64,000 nucleotides of DNA from Pseudomonas citri (lineage in GTDB: Bacteria > Pseudomonadota > Gammaproteobacteria > Pseudomonadales > Pseudomonadaceae). Shown piece by piece: positions 26,797-36,208 of the stretch; the first letter of the stretch is position 1, and every line of letters starts with the position of its first letter. The notes under the pieces were generated by a model that saw only the letters and a program-made list of their open reading frames with translations, did no database searches and had not been told where the DNA came from. A program made the translations under genes and the position numbers. The DNA lies in contig NZ_JAODAB010000004.1 in assembly GCF_025336485.1 (NCBI RefSeq), forward strand, positions 186,001 through 250,000, in the 5' to 3' direction.

Positions 26797-29067
26797 TCAC
26801 TCCTGGCTCATCAGCCGCCGCCGGGCGACCCAACTGAGCGAGCGCCACAACACAAAAGCGATTAGAAGCACGATCAGTACCACCGTCATTGCCAGCAACA
26901 CCGGGTGCGCGGAGAGCTGGAACCAGAGCAGCAACCACCAGGGCAGATGACCGACGAAGTACTGCTCGCCGACCTGTCTGCTCTCTACGCCGCTACTGCG
27001 CAGCAGCGCTACTGAACCCGCCACGGAATCCATCTTCGCGCCGTCGGCGAGGGTATCTCGCAGCAGTTGGTAATCGGCGTCATCGTTGGCAAGCAGCGCG
27101 ACAATGCTGCGCTGTTCATGGAACGGCGACTTGAGACCGACGAATGCAGCAATCGGCGCTTGGGCCGAGACCTCGACCCGATGGGCTGCCTGGTCCCTGA
27201 TATCGTTGAGCTGCCCGGCACGCGCTGAAGAACCATTCAGCGTCTGGCTGGACGGCTCCAACAACCAATCGTGGAACTGGTTGAGCATCAGGTTCGTATT
27301 CGCGAACTCACCAATACCCGCTCCCAACCCTCCCAACACCAACAGGTCGGCGTCCGTCCGAGCCGCGACGCTCCAGTCCGCGGACAGTTCCAAACCCAGC
27401 GCCGGCGCCCCCGAACGCGCGCTGATCGCTGCCAGGGCTTCGAGCAATGTGCTGATCTGCACGGCATTGCCTTGTATCGGTACCACGACCAGCGTTTCTG
27501 ACAGATCGGCCATCCGGCTGAATGGGAAGCCGCTGCGGGCAAAAGCCTTCAGATCCGGCATGGCGATGAAGTGGTGATAGCCGGACAAATCGATCGTCGA
27601 GGCTTCGTCAACCGCCGCCTGATTACTCGGCGGCAGCATCGTCTGGCAATGATCGCGCTGGGCGCTGCCGATAGTGCTGGCAAAGTTGAAGTCGAAACGC
27701 AGGTTATTGCGTTCGCCGATTTGCAACGCGGGCACAAACACCTTCTCGCTGGGATTGGCTGGGTCATTGGGCAGCACCGCCAGCCTCAGCCCTTGCAGCT
27801 TCGAGCTGTCGCTGCTTGGCAGCGGCAAGCTGCTGATGAACTGATTATTGAGATTGATGTTCAGCCGTGACTCATCGTTGACCACACTGGGGGTATAGCG
27901 ATAATTGAGCTTCAACGGGATCCCCTGGCTGCGCCAGACAAACAGATCCGGCGGCAGGTTGAGATCGACGCTGATCGGCGCCGGTCGCAGGCCACTCACC
28001 TGCAACTGCCCGGGATAGCTGATCAACTCGGCGAATCGAACCGGACGATCGGTGCGAATCCAGTTGGGCGCATCGTAGGGTTGCCGCGGTTGCAGTTGCT
28101 GCACCTTGTCCACCGTCACCCGCGAACCGCGCAACAAATCCCCGCCCAGCGCCAGCGCACGAGCCGCGACGAGCAGATCCTGATCATCACGACCGAGTAC
28201 CAGCAGCACCTTGCTGTGAGGTGCCTGCGGGTTGTCGATAATTTGCAACACCGGTGCTTCAACCTTTGGAAACTGCTTCAGGTCAGCCAGGAACGGGGGA
28301 CGGCGGTCATTGGTGGCAAATACAATCGCAGGCGTGGCCGCAGCACCGGCACCAGGCAGACGGTCGAGCAATACCGGAAAACGCATGCCACGCCAACCGG
28401 CCTTACTGCCGAAATAAGACGCCAGGACGCCCGCCGCGCGTTGTTCGCCCAATGTGGGCGAAGCCGCGAAAACCATGTTCAGACTGGGTTTGTCCTGACC
28501 CCGCGCATCGAAGAACGGCAACGGAAAATAGGCCAGGTCGCTCTTCAGCGACAACGCCTGCTCATGCAGTTCGATCTCACTGCGGCGACTGATACTGACC
28601 CATAAGGTGCTATTGGCCGGATCTTCGCAAACGTCGGTGTAGTGGCCGACAAACTCCAGGCGCACCCGGTTGAAGTCGGTGATCAAGCGCGGGTCGAGCT
28701 CCACCTGGCGAATTGTCTTGCGCCCTAGCTGATCCTTCTCGATGGGCAGCACGCTCACGAGCACATCATTGAGATAGACCCGCAAATGTGACAGCACCGG
28801 CAATAACGCAGGGGACGGTGTGTACTCCAACCGCAGCCTGGCATCGCTGGCGATGCGGTCGCGGCGCAAGGAGAATTCGATCTGCTCGCTGTCGTGAATA
28901 CCCAGCAACAGGTTATCGGCGGCGTGGCCAAACTGCCCGAAGTTGTAGGTATTGCTCCAGCTTGGGACCGGGTCTAGCGGCGGCGTTGCGAGGCCTTGAG
29001 CCTGGGTGCCGTCAAGGGTCAGGAGCGCCAGGCCGGCAACCAGGGATTTACTGAAATAGCGAATCAT
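26797..29067 (-). CDS. bcsB: Cellulose synthase periplasmic subunit BcsB (756 aa)
   Basis: The membrane-anchored periplasmic partner of BcsA, needed for a functional synthase. A signal peptide opens the protein. Carbohydrate-binding and flavodoxin-like modules alternate through the middle (for example FGHAADNLLLGIHDSEQIEF, LRLEYTPSPALLP and VRLEFVGHYTDVCEDP). A single C-terminal membrane helix (about residues 715-740, VLLAMTVVLIVLLIAFVLW) anchors it beside BcsA. The ATG at 29067 overlaps the bcsA stop (ATGA). Confidence 0.95.
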   Translation of the reverse strand: MIRYFSKSLVAGLALLTLDGTQAQGLATPPLDPVPSWSNTYNFGQFGHAADNLLLGIHDSEQIEFSLRRDRIASDARLRLEYTPSPALLPVLSHLRVYLNDVLVSVLPIEKDQLGRKTIRQVELDPRLITDFNRVRLEFVGHYTDVCEDPANSTLWVSISRRSEIELHEQALSLKSDLAYFPLPFFDARGQDKPSLNMVFAASPTLGEQRAAGVLASYFGSKAGWRGMRFPVLLDRLPGAGAAATPAIVFATNDRRPPFLADLKQFPKVEAPVLQIIDNPQAPHSKVLLVLGRDDQDLLVAARALALGGDLLRGSRVTVDKVQQLQPRQPYDAPNWIRTDRPVRFAELISYPGQLQVSGLRPAPISVDLNLPPDLFVWRSQGIPLKLNYRYTPSVVNDESRLNINLNNQFISSLPLPSSDSSKLQGLRLAVLPNDPANPSEKVFVPALQIGERNNLRFDFNFASTIGSAQRDHCQTMLPPSNQAAVDEASTIDLSGYHHFIAMPDLKAFARSGFPFSRMADLSETLVVVPIQGNAVQISTLLEALAAISARSGAPALGLELSADWSVAARTDADLLVLGGLGAGIGEFANTNLMLNQFHDWLLEPSSQTLNGSSARAGQLNDIRDQAAHRVEVSAQAPIAAFVGLKSPFHEQRSIVALLANDDADYQLLRDTLADGAKMDSVAGSVALLRSSGVESRQVGEQYFVGHLPWWLLLWFQLSAHPVLLAMTVVLIVLLIAFVLWRSLSWVARRRLMSQE

Positions 29068-31655
29068 GATGGTCTCACAGACCGAGAAGAGGACGAAAAA
29101 AATGAAGACGGCATCCGCGGCAGGTAACTCAACAGCCAGCCCACCAGCTGCAATGGAGGTCCCGCCACACGGCGGAACCACAAAGGCAGGTATTGATAGA
29201 GTTGGAAGTAACCCTTAGCGCCGAGTTTGAAAATATCGATCAGGCTGTGCAGAGGCCTGTCCGGGACATAATTCTCCCCCCAATTCAACCAGGCATCGGC
29301 GCGGGCAAAGGTGCACTGCACAAAATCGATTTTCTGCGGGGTCGACAGGTGGGCGAAGTTGATACCGACGAATTGCTTGTGGCTACGGCTGACCAGACCG
29401 GGAAACAGGAATTCGCGCGAGTCACGCTGCATCAACAATGAAACGTGCCCGCCGACCGGAAGCGACAACGGCACATCGATCTGTACGCCGACACCGCCAT
29501 CGGAATAGTCGAGCAGCATGCCTGGGTAAGAATGGCCTCCGTCCAGGCGCACCGCCACCGGCAACCGGGTCTGCACTCGATGCGTCTGGCGTACCTGCCG
29601 AACTTCGGCCGCCACCGCTACCGCCGCACCGAGGATCAGCAGGTTGTAAATCACCCACAGAGAGCTCACCACCACTGTGCCAACCTCATTGGCTGGCCCC
29701 GTGGACAAACGCCAGCAGGCAAAACCCAGCCCCAGGATATTCAGACCCGCGAGGATCAGGTAAGGCCGGGCAATTTTCCAGTCGAACCGGTCATGCTCCA
29801 TCAGACCACCCTTGGAAGTGACGTTGAAGGTGCCTTTGTTCGGGCTGAACAACGCCACCGTGGTGGGCCGGGCGATGTACCAGGCCAGGACGGTCTCGTA
29901 AACCTCGCCCCAAAAGGTCTGCCGGTAGCGGCCCTGCATGCGCGAGTTGGTCAGGCTGGCGTGAATCATCGGCGGCAACACGTACAACAGGATCATCAAC
30001 GCCGGGGCATAGATGATGTAGGCATGCAACAACAGGAACGCCAAGGGGGCGCTCAGGAACACCAGCCGCGGCAAACCGGCGAGAAAGTGCATCATCGCGT
30101 TCGCGTAGCAGATCCGTTGGAACACCGTCAGGCCCTTGCCCAGCAACGGGTTGTCGGTACGAAAAATCTGCGCCATGCCCCGGGCCCAGCGAATGCGCTG
30201 GCCGATATGGGCTGACAGGCTTTCCGTGGCCAGGCCGGCCGCCTGGGGGATGCGTACATAGGCCGAGTTCCACCCTGCGCGATGCAGGCGCAAGGCGGTA
30301 TGGGCATCCTCGGTCACCGTCTCCACCGCGAACCCACCAATCTCATCCAGCGCCGAACGACGCAGCACCGCGCAGGAACCGCAGAAGAACGCGGCGTTCC
30401 ACATATCGTTACCATCCTGGATCAACCCATAGAACAGTTCACCCTCGTTCGGCCTGTTGCGAAACACTGAGAGGTTGCGCTCAAAAGGATCCGCAGACAG
30501 GAAATGATGGGGCGTCTGGACCAGCGCCAGTTTCGGATCGCGCAGAAACCAGCCCACCGTCAGCTGCAGGAACGAGCGAACCGGCATATGGTCGCAATCG
30601 AACAGCGCGACCAGTTCGCCTCCTATTCGGCCCAAGGCGTGGTTGAGGTTGCCAGCCTTGGCATGGCGATTGTCCGGACGAATGATATAGCCGACCCCGA
30701 CTTCGGCGGCGAACTGCCGGAAGCTCTCACGCTTGCCATCGTCCAGCAGATAAATCCGCAGCTTTTCCTCCGGCCAGTCGATGCCCAAGGCGGCATAAAC
30801 CGTACCGCGCACCACCGAAAGATCCTCGTTGTAGGTTGGAATCAGCAAATCGACGGTCGGCCAGTGCCGGGTATCGGCCGGCAACTGCGCTGGTTCGCGG
30901 TTCAGTGGCCAGCAGGTCTGGATATAACCAAAGATCAGCACGATCCAGGAGTAAGTTTCTGCCGCCAGCAATGCCAAGCCACAGGCCAGGTCCAGGGGCT
31001 GGTCCCAATTCAGCGTCGAGGTGTAGCGCCACCACAGGTAACGACAGGAAACGATGGTGGACAACACCACCATTAACAGGGTCGAAAAACGTCCGGGAAT
31101 ACCGCGCACCAGCATGGTCAGGCCCCAGAGCAAGACCGCGAAGACCAATTGCTCCAGATAACCGAACGGCTCGGTGATGCACAACAGCGTCAAGAGAACC
31201 AATTGGGTGAACAGCAAACCGCCAAGCAACCATTGACGGTGCCGCTCCAAGCCTTTCCACCAGTGGACCCCCTGATTGACCCGCGAGTGGTCACCGATAC
31301 GCTTGCTCTGTCGTTCAAGCGAATAACTCAGCCGACTCCACAATGCCCGATTGAAAGTGGCGGCGCGTGACCACCAGATCGCAGAGTTTGAGCGGTGCTC
31401 AGGAACGACCGGTCGTATCAGTAGCAACCAGATGCTTTGCAGCACGTAACGCAACGGGTCACCGAGGCTCGGCGTCTTGTCGACTAACTGTGGATACCAT
31501 TGCTGCCGCTGATCCAGCAACTGTCGCCAAGCGGCTGACTCCAGGCGTAAGACCGACCAGGCCAAGGCGCTCGACACGCCCAATAGCAGCGCGACCAGCG
31601 GCTGGCATCCGTACTCATTGCGCAAATGCCGGTAGGGGAACCAACGGGCGATCAT
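29064..31655 (-). CDS. bcsA: Cellulose synthase catalytic subunit BcsA (863 aa)
   Basis: Inner-membrane GT2 glucosyltransferase that polymerises UDP-glucose to beta-1,4-glucan and extrudes it. It has N-terminal membrane helices, then the glycosyltransferase domain with all the processive synthase motifs: DDGKRE, DCDHM, TEDAH and QRIRWARG. More membrane helices follow, and then a PilZ domain with RVQTR and DYSDGG, the RxxxR and DxSxxG c-di-GMP-binding motifs. The enzyme should therefore be c-di-GMP activated. The ATG at 31655 overlaps the bcsQ stop. The order Q-A-B-Z-C is as in Escherichia coli. Confidence 0.97.
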   Translation of the reverse strand: MIARWFPYRHLRNEYGCQPLVALLLGVSSALAWSVLRLESAAWRQLLDQRQQWYPQLVDKTPSLGDPLRYVLQSIWLLLIRPVVPEHRSNSAIWWSRAATFNRALWSRLSYSLERQSKRIGDHSRVNQGVHWWKGLERHRQWLLGGLLFTQLVLLTLLCITEPFGYLEQLVFAVLLWGLTMLVRGIPGRFSTLLMVVLSTIVSCRYLWWRYTSTLNWDQPLDLACGLALLAAETYSWIVLIFGYIQTCWPLNREPAQLPADTRHWPTVDLLIPTYNEDLSVVRGTVYAALGIDWPEEKLRIYLLDDGKRESFRQFAAEVGVGYIIRPDNRHAKAGNLNHALGRIGGELVALFDCDHMPVRSFLQLTVGWFLRDPKLALVQTPHHFLSADPFERNLSVFRNRPNEGELFYGLIQDGNDMWNAAFFCGSCAVLRRSALDEIGGFAVETVTEDAHTALRLHRAGWNSAYVRIPQAAGLATESLSAHIGQRIRWARGMAQIFRTDNPLLGKGLTVFQRICYANAMMHFLAGLPRLVFLSAPLAFLLLHAYIIYAPALMILLYVLPPMIHASLTNSRMQGRYRQTFWGEVYETVLAWYIARPTTVALFSPNKGTFNVTSKGGLMEHDRFDWKIARPYLILAGLNILGLGFACWRLSTGPANEVGTVVVSSLWVIYNLLILGAAVAVAAEVRQVRQTHRVQTRLPVAVRLDGGHSYPGMLLDYSDGGVGVQIDVPLSLPVGGHVSLLMQRDSREFLFPGLVSRSHKQFVGINFAHLSTPQKIDFVQCTFARADAWLNWGENYVPDRPLHSLIDIFKLGAKGYFQLYQYLPLWFRRVAGPPLQLVGWLLSYLPRMPSSFFSSSSRSVRPS

Positions 31656-32374
31656 GCCACCACTCCCTCTCGGGCTTGACACCATATCGCGAGGCTGAGC
31701 ACGTCCTGGGCCACTAGGCTGCCCGGCGCATAACGGCCCACGGGCTGTTTGCAGGCCAGCGCTTCGCGCATCGCTTCATCACTGTGCACGATCAGCGACA
31801 GCAGCCGAACATCGTAGTGTTGACGCCAGATCAACATCAGATCGCGTTGGACCTGGCTCGCCGGGTCAAAACGATTGAGCAACAGATAGTCCGCCATCTC
31901 CTCCTGTTGTTGTAGAAGCACGTGACAGGCTGCATCGGCTTCGAGCACCTGAATCTGCAGTTGGCAGAACGCAGCGCTGTCCTGCCTGGGCAGGCGTTGT
32001 GGCAAATCGAACAGTATCCAATCGAAGTGCTCGGCCAGAGCGCTCGTGCGCCGGGCCCAGAGTCCGGACTGGAGGCGCAACGCTTGCTCCAGGCGCGCCT
32101 GATCGGCCCTGGTGAGTCGCCCATAAGGCAGCAGACTTAGGTTCGGCGCAATACTCCAGGACTGAGCCTTCCAGTCCTGACCATCGAGCAACGCCCGCGC
32201 CCAGCCGCCCTTTTCCGTGACGGCCAGGTTGAAATGCAGGCGCAGCAAGTTGTCCGGGCACATGTCCACCAGCAGCACACGCTGTTCAAGGGTGTGCAGG
32301 GCGTAACCGAGCGCCGCCAGTAACGAAGTGCTGCCAGCGCCGCCACGCAGTCCGTACAACCCCAGAGAGATCAT
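31652..32374 (-). CDS. bcsQ: BcsQ/YhjQ, ParA/MinD-like ATPase of cellulose synthesis (240 aa)
   Basis: A SIMIBI-type ATPase that helps place or assemble the cellulose machine at the cell pole in relatives. It begins with the family form of the P-loop, YGLRGGAGSTSLLAALGYAL, and has VLLVDMCPDNLLRLHF, GGWARALLDGQDW, FDLP and HSDEAMREALACKQPVGRY, all BcsQ hallmarks. The P-loop lysine is replaced by serine (GAGST); enterobacterial BcsQ also deviates from the classical GKT form here. The ATG overlaps the bcsR stop and its stop overlaps the bcsA start (both ATGA). Confidence 0.93.
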   Translation of the reverse strand: MISLGLYGLRGGAGSTSLLAALGYALHTLEQRVLLVDMCPDNLLRLHFNLAVTEKGGWARALLDGQDWKAQSWSIAPNLSLLPYGRLTRADQARLEQALRLQSGLWARRTSALAEHFDWILFDLPQRLPRQDSAAFCQLQIQVLEADAACHVLLQQQEEMADYLLLNRFDPASQVQRDLMLIWRQHYDVRLLSLIVHSDEAMREALACKQPVGRYAPGSLVAQDVLSLAIWCQAREGVVA

Positions 32375-32622
32375 GTGGTCACCTGCGGTTCGCCGTGGCG
32401 CGCCAGCGAGACCCGCGCCTCAGGTGCCCGTTGCGCCTGCTCGAACTCGGCAAGCAGGGGCCAGCGCTGCAAAGCACGCCGCAACTCTTTTTGGAGCGAG
32501 ACGTCGACGTATTTCAGGGCGGGTAATTGCAACTCGGCCTTCAATCGAGCGATATCATCGGACCGCTCTTTGCGCGACAGCAACCTGGCACTCATTTGGA
32601 CATCGGTCGGTAAGGAAGCCAT
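32371..32622 (-). CDS. bcsR: BcsR-type small cellulose protein (83 aa)
   Basis: The conserved core DDIARLKAELQLPALKYVDV and RWPLLAEFEQAQ matches the BcsR/YhjR family (E. coli has a similar ending, RWPLLAEFAQ). The protein is a regulator that binds BcsQ and joins the synthase complex in E. coli. It carries an extension of about 15 residues at both ends compared with that protein; some annotations may call such a longer form BcsP. The start codon lies 31 bases inside the end of bcsG, and its stop overlaps the bcsQ ATG. Confidence 0.88.
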   Translation of the reverse strand: MASLPTDVQMSARLLSRKERSDDIARLKAELQLPALKYVDVSLQKELRRALQRWPLLAEFEQAQRAPEARVSLARHGEPQVTT

Positions 32623-34202
32623 GCGTCTTTCTCCTTTATCCGTACATAAGGCGTGGCGGCGTAGTCCAACACAGTGCTGCCTTCGCTCTCGGACACCAGC
32701 GGGGTTTGTGCCAACCCCGCCAGCACAGGTTGCCAGTCCGGCTGCTGCCCCTCGGCCTGGGGTGGCGCGGTATACAGGCGCTCGATGATTTGCGCCAAGG
32801 CGAGGTAGCTGCTCGGCTCACTGATTTGCAAAGGCGTTGAGCGTGAATTACGCCCCATGCCGATCAACTTGATGCCGACCGGCACCTGGGTAATTGACGG
32901 GCTGGGTATTTCCCGCATGCCGGGGAACTGCATGCGGTCGCCGCGCAGGGCCGCGCCGTGATCCGGAACCAGCACTACGACCACGCGACGGCCGCTAAGC
33001 TGCAGTTGTTCGATAAAACCGCTCAAGTCGTCCAGCAGGGCGAAGGCTCGTGGTTTGTAGTCGGCGCGCCGGGTGCTGCCATCGACCGTCCCGAGCCGGT
33101 TACCCTCATGCAAGGTCAAGCTGTTGTAGAACAGCGCCACGCGCGGCTCGGACTGCTCCTGACGGTGTTTCCACCAGACGTCCAGTACCTCACGATCGCG
33201 CCACACTGGTGAGCCGTCCGGCCCTGAGAATATCGGTCGCAAATGGCTGACATCACTCTCCGGGCCTGGCAGCGCCCCCAGGGTTTGCACAGCATTGAGA
33301 AAGCCCTCGAACTGTCCTGTATGGTTGAGCAGGGTTTCGCCGACGAAACCCTGCCTGCCCAGCTCATCGAACAGTAGGCAAGACTCAGCGGCGGGGGCAT
33401 ACAACTGTTGGCGAGGCGCTTGGCCGCATCCGGCACGCAACAGCCGAAGCGTGGCGGGTACCCGATCGGAAGCGGCCGAGTTGAAGTGGTCAAACAGTAC
33501 ATCCATTTGCCGCAACAATGGGTGGTCGCGCAAACCAATGAAATCCAGATCGTCCCAGGCTATGGAATCGATGTTAATCAGCAACAGATCAAAGGGTTGA
33601 GCAGCAGAAGTCGAAGGCTCGAATGCCACCCGTCGGTCAGCCTCCGCGCCGTAGAACTGCTGCAAGTAACTGTCGACGGCCGCGTTTGCAGGGAGGACCG
33701 TATCCCGCAGCGCGGCAGGGCTCGACTCATGGTTTGGGTACAGCGTCAGCAGGTTGATACAGCTCAACCAGGCCAGGCCAGCCAAGGTCAGCGTGGTCAT
33801 GCGCAGCCAAGGCTGGACAAACAGATACGCCCCCACCAACACCAGCAGCCAGCCACAGAGGTTCCAGTCGACCACGCTTTCGGCCAAAGCCAAGAGGTAT
33901 CCAGAGGAAAGATCCGCCACCGAAGGCCAATCCATCCAATGACTCAACGGCGGCAGCCAGGTGTCTCGGTAAAGCAGCGCCACCGCCACCAGCACGGCGA
34001 TCAACCGACGCACGATTGCGGCGAAACGGTTGCTCAACGGCATCAGCAAAAAAGCCGCGAACAGCAGATTGGGTAGCACCTGAATGTTCAGATAGCCGCC
34101 CCACTGCAATGCGAACTTGAGTATGAAATACAGGTTCCAGTAACCCAGGCCGGGCCGGGCTCGCGTCGAGCTTGCAAGGTTCAGCGGCTCGAACTTACTC
34201 AT
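32592..34202 (-). CDS. bcsG: Cellulose phosphoethanolamine transferase BcsG (536 aa)
   Basis: Inner-membrane enzyme of alkaline-phosphatase fold that adds phosphoethanolamine to the nascent glucan in E. coli. The N-terminal third has several membrane helices (for example LLFAAFLLMPL and FAAIVRRLIAVLVAVALLY). The periplasmic part has DLLLINIDSIAWDDL, the FNSAASDRVPATLRLLRAGCG segment that matches the nucleophile region of the family, and VVLVPDHGAALRGDRM with metal ligands. The length is normal. The ATG at 34202 overlaps bcsF by 8 bases. Presence of bcsE-F-G marks this as an E. coli-type system rather than the acetylated (wss) type of P. fluorescens SBW25. Confidence 0.93.
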   Translation of the reverse strand: MSKFEPLNLASSTRARPGLGYWNLYFILKFALQWGGYLNIQVLPNLLFAAFLLMPLSNRFAAIVRRLIAVLVAVALLYRDTWLPPLSHWMDWPSVADLSSGYLLALAESVVDWNLCGWLLVLVGAYLFVQPWLRMTTLTLAGLAWLSCINLLTLYPNHESSPAALRDTVLPANAAVDSYLQQFYGAEADRRVAFEPSTSAAQPFDLLLINIDSIAWDDLDFIGLRDHPLLRQMDVLFDHFNSAASDRVPATLRLLRAGCGQAPRQQLYAPAAESCLLFDELGRQGFVGETLLNHTGQFEGFLNAVQTLGALPGPESDVSHLRPIFSGPDGSPVWRDREVLDVWWKHRQEQSEPRVALFYNSLTLHEGNRLGTVDGSTRRADYKPRAFALLDDLSGFIEQLQLSGRRVVVVLVPDHGAALRGDRMQFPGMREIPSPSITQVPVGIKLIGMGRNSRSTPLQISEPSSYLALAQIIERLYTAPPQAEGQQPDWQPVLAGLAQTPLVSESEGSTVLDYAATPYVRIKEKDAWLPYRPMSK

Positions 34203-34389
34203 GAGGCGCACTCGGGGGCAGGTGCGGCGAAGTGCTCCGAGGCATACGGTGAGGCTTCAAGTAACGGGGCGGCAAGAGGCCCTGAAGCCAGGCTCGCCCC
34301 TGGCGCCAAAAACCACGCAGCAGCTGGATCAACGCCAGTGTCAGCAAGCTGCTTGAAGCAATGACCTGAAGTAATTCGTAATAGCTCAT
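34195..34389 (-). CDS. bcsF: BcsF/YhjT small membrane protein (64 aa)
   Basis: A single membrane helix (about residues 10-27, ASSSLLTLALIQLLRGFW) followed by a basic tail with PPRYLKP, the family motif (E. coli BcsF has PRYVKP). In E. coli it binds BcsE and recruits it and BcsG to the synthase. The ATG overlaps the bcsE stop (ATGA), and its end overlaps bcsG. Confidence 0.9.
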   Translation of the reverse strand: MSYYELLQVIASSSLLTLALIQLLRGFWRQGRAWLQGLLPPRYLKPHRMPRSTSPHLPPSAPHE

Positions 34390-35930
34390 TCGCAGTAGTC
34401 CGTGATCGCCAAAGTGGTTCGTCGCGGCATATGGGCACGCGTTTCGACTTGTGCCCGCGTCGCCGTCTCGGTTCGATCCGGGGCCAGGCGCAACGTATCC
34501 GGCAGGCTCGTTGCTTCACGCAATGCAGCACGCGGCAAGTTGTCCAGCTCGACAAGGGGCTGGCAATCACTAAACAGATTGCGCCACGACAGGCGACAGA
34601 TATTGCTCAGCGCCGCCTCGAGGCCATCGCTACGGCAAGCGAACAGAAAAAGGTAGAACACACCATCCACCACACTGGCGATATCGCCGAATCGACGCAG
34701 ACTGACCTGGTGCAGGCACTGTTCGATTGTTAACGTGGTGCGCGGCTGCAACCGCAGCAGTTGGTGCTCGACTTCGCCAGAAGCGCCGCCATAAATCTGC
34801 TCCAGCTCCGACAGGAACTCCCTGGGAGCCAACAGGCCGCGCGTCGTCGGGGCCCGCAGGCGTTTAAGAAGCGACTCAAGGTCAGCGCTCGACTGCCTGC
34901 GGCGCCAGACTTGGTCCTGCACACTGTCGACCAAGCTGAAGAACCGGGACAACGCGTTGCCAAAGGGCACGATGATGTTCACCCCACAGGCCATCAATAG
35001 GCGCTCGTCGCGATAGCGCAGGCAGGGCTCCATTTCCCGCACGATGATTTTCAGCGCCGTACCGCAACGCTCGCGCAACGCATACAGCTCGCGCGCCAAC
35101 GCTTCCACCTGCTGGTCACTGTCGATCGCCACCATCACACTTGCGGCGCGTGCCAGGGTGGCTTGTTGCAGCAGGTCGACACGTCTCTCGAACACACGCC
35201 ACTGCTCGGATAGCCCGGCAGCGTCTTCCAGCACAACGCGCTGGGCAAGATAGATGCGCTGATCATTGGTGCGTGTCGGTGCAGGACTGTCCTGTTCGCT
35301 CCAGACCTGGCCAAAGCCCGAGGCCTGCAGGTCGAGTTCGAACTCCCGTGCGCCGCAAACGCCTTGTTCGTTGTGCCAGAAGTGAGATTGATAGCGTATG
35401 CCGCCATCACGCCGGTACAACTGCGCCAACCCGGACAGATACTCATTGAGGCGAACCAACTCGGTATGCAGTTGAGGAGCCTGTCCATAGCACAGCACTA
35501 GGAGCGTGCAACGCTGTTCGCGCAACCAGCGCCTAAGTCCGCTGCACCACTGCTGCAATTGCGCCGCGTCGAAAGCCTGCCAGGCAGTAGCCGGCAGCAT
35601 CAAAAGCAGCAGACTGCCCGGAGCCATTCCGGCACGCCTCAGTTCGGACGACAGCGACTTGAGCGCCAAGCGGAGAACCGACTCAGGCACTTCGAACAGG
35701 CACAATTCTCCAGGCCCGGATCGCTCGCTCATCGCGCCAATCAACTGCTCGGGATAATGACCACTCCACACCAGGCTGGCCCGCTGCTGTTCAGGTAATG
35801 CGATCAAGCCTTGCAGCGCAAGAGCTTCGACATCGCGGGTCTGATCGACGGCTACCCAGTACAGTCCTCCCTGACGCATCAACAACTGCTCATCCGGAAG
35901 ATTCCGGATAGCCAAGGAAACATGACTCAA
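34386..35930 (-). CDS. bcsE: BcsE, c-di-GMP-binding GIL-domain protein (514 aa)
   Basis: Cytosolic regulator of the E. coli-type cellulose synthase. The N-terminal part (NLPDEQLLMRQGGLYWVAVD) and middle match BcsE. The GIL domain has LRYRDERLLMACGVNIIVPF, including the RxxD that contacts c-di-GMP in E. coli. The first gene of the operon. The most likely start is a TTG at 35930, with GGGAG nine bases upstream; no ATG in frame lies nearby that keeps the conserved N-terminus. The roughly 280 bp upstream (to the IS5 remnant) must hold the operon promoter; no clear -35/-10 pair or complete FleQ site was recognised. Confidence 0.9.
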   Translation of the reverse strand: MSHVSLAIRNLPDEQLLMRQGGLYWVAVDQTRDVEALALQGLIALPEQQRASLVWSGHYPEQLIGAMSERSGPGELCLFEVPESVLRLALKSLSSELRRAGMAPGSLLLLMLPATAWQAFDAAQLQQWCSGLRRWLREQRCTLLVLCYGQAPQLHTELVRLNEYLSGLAQLYRRDGGIRYQSHFWHNEQGVCGAREFELDLQASGFGQVWSEQDSPAPTRTNDQRIYLAQRVVLEDAAGLSEQWRVFERRVDLLQQATLARAASVMVAIDSDQQVEALARELYALRERCGTALKIIVREMEPCLRYRDERLLMACGVNIIVPFGNALSRFFSLVDSVQDQVWRRRQSSADLESLLKRLRAPTTRGLLAPREFLSELEQIYGGASGEVEHQLLRLQPRTTLTIEQCLHQVSLRRFGDIASVVDGVFYLFLFACRSDGLEAALSNICRLSWRNLFSDCQPLVELDNLPRAALREATSLPDTLRLAPDRTETATRAQVETRAHMPRRTTLAITDYCE

Positions 35931-36208
35931 GCGTGCGCTCTCCCGTTCCAGTGCAATGAGTGAGTGACTCGTCTATCCCAAAAGCCAGGCATCACACCCA
36001 AGCATTCGGACGGATCAAAAAATCAACGACACAATCCCATCCCGCACTCGACAACAGCGGTATCAAAATGATGGCGCATAATGCAGACGATAAGAGGCGA
36101 CAGCTATCGGCAGATGCTGATTCAAAATAGGCGTATTGACTGTATTAGTAAGGTTCGCCCTACCCTCTTCCGGTCGTCAGAGCAGCCCCAGCTTCATTGC
36201 TTTCGGTG

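Noticed and set aside
29445-30215. Plus-strand ORF of 256 codons
   Set aside because: Antisense of bcsA.
33408-34076. Plus-strand ORF of 222 codons
   Set aside because: Antisense of bcsG.
20854-35930. wss (acetylated cellulose) operon as in P. fluorescens SBW25
   Set aside because: bcsE, bcsF and bcsG are present and no wssF-I-like acetylation genes are seen, so the E. coli-type bcs name is used.
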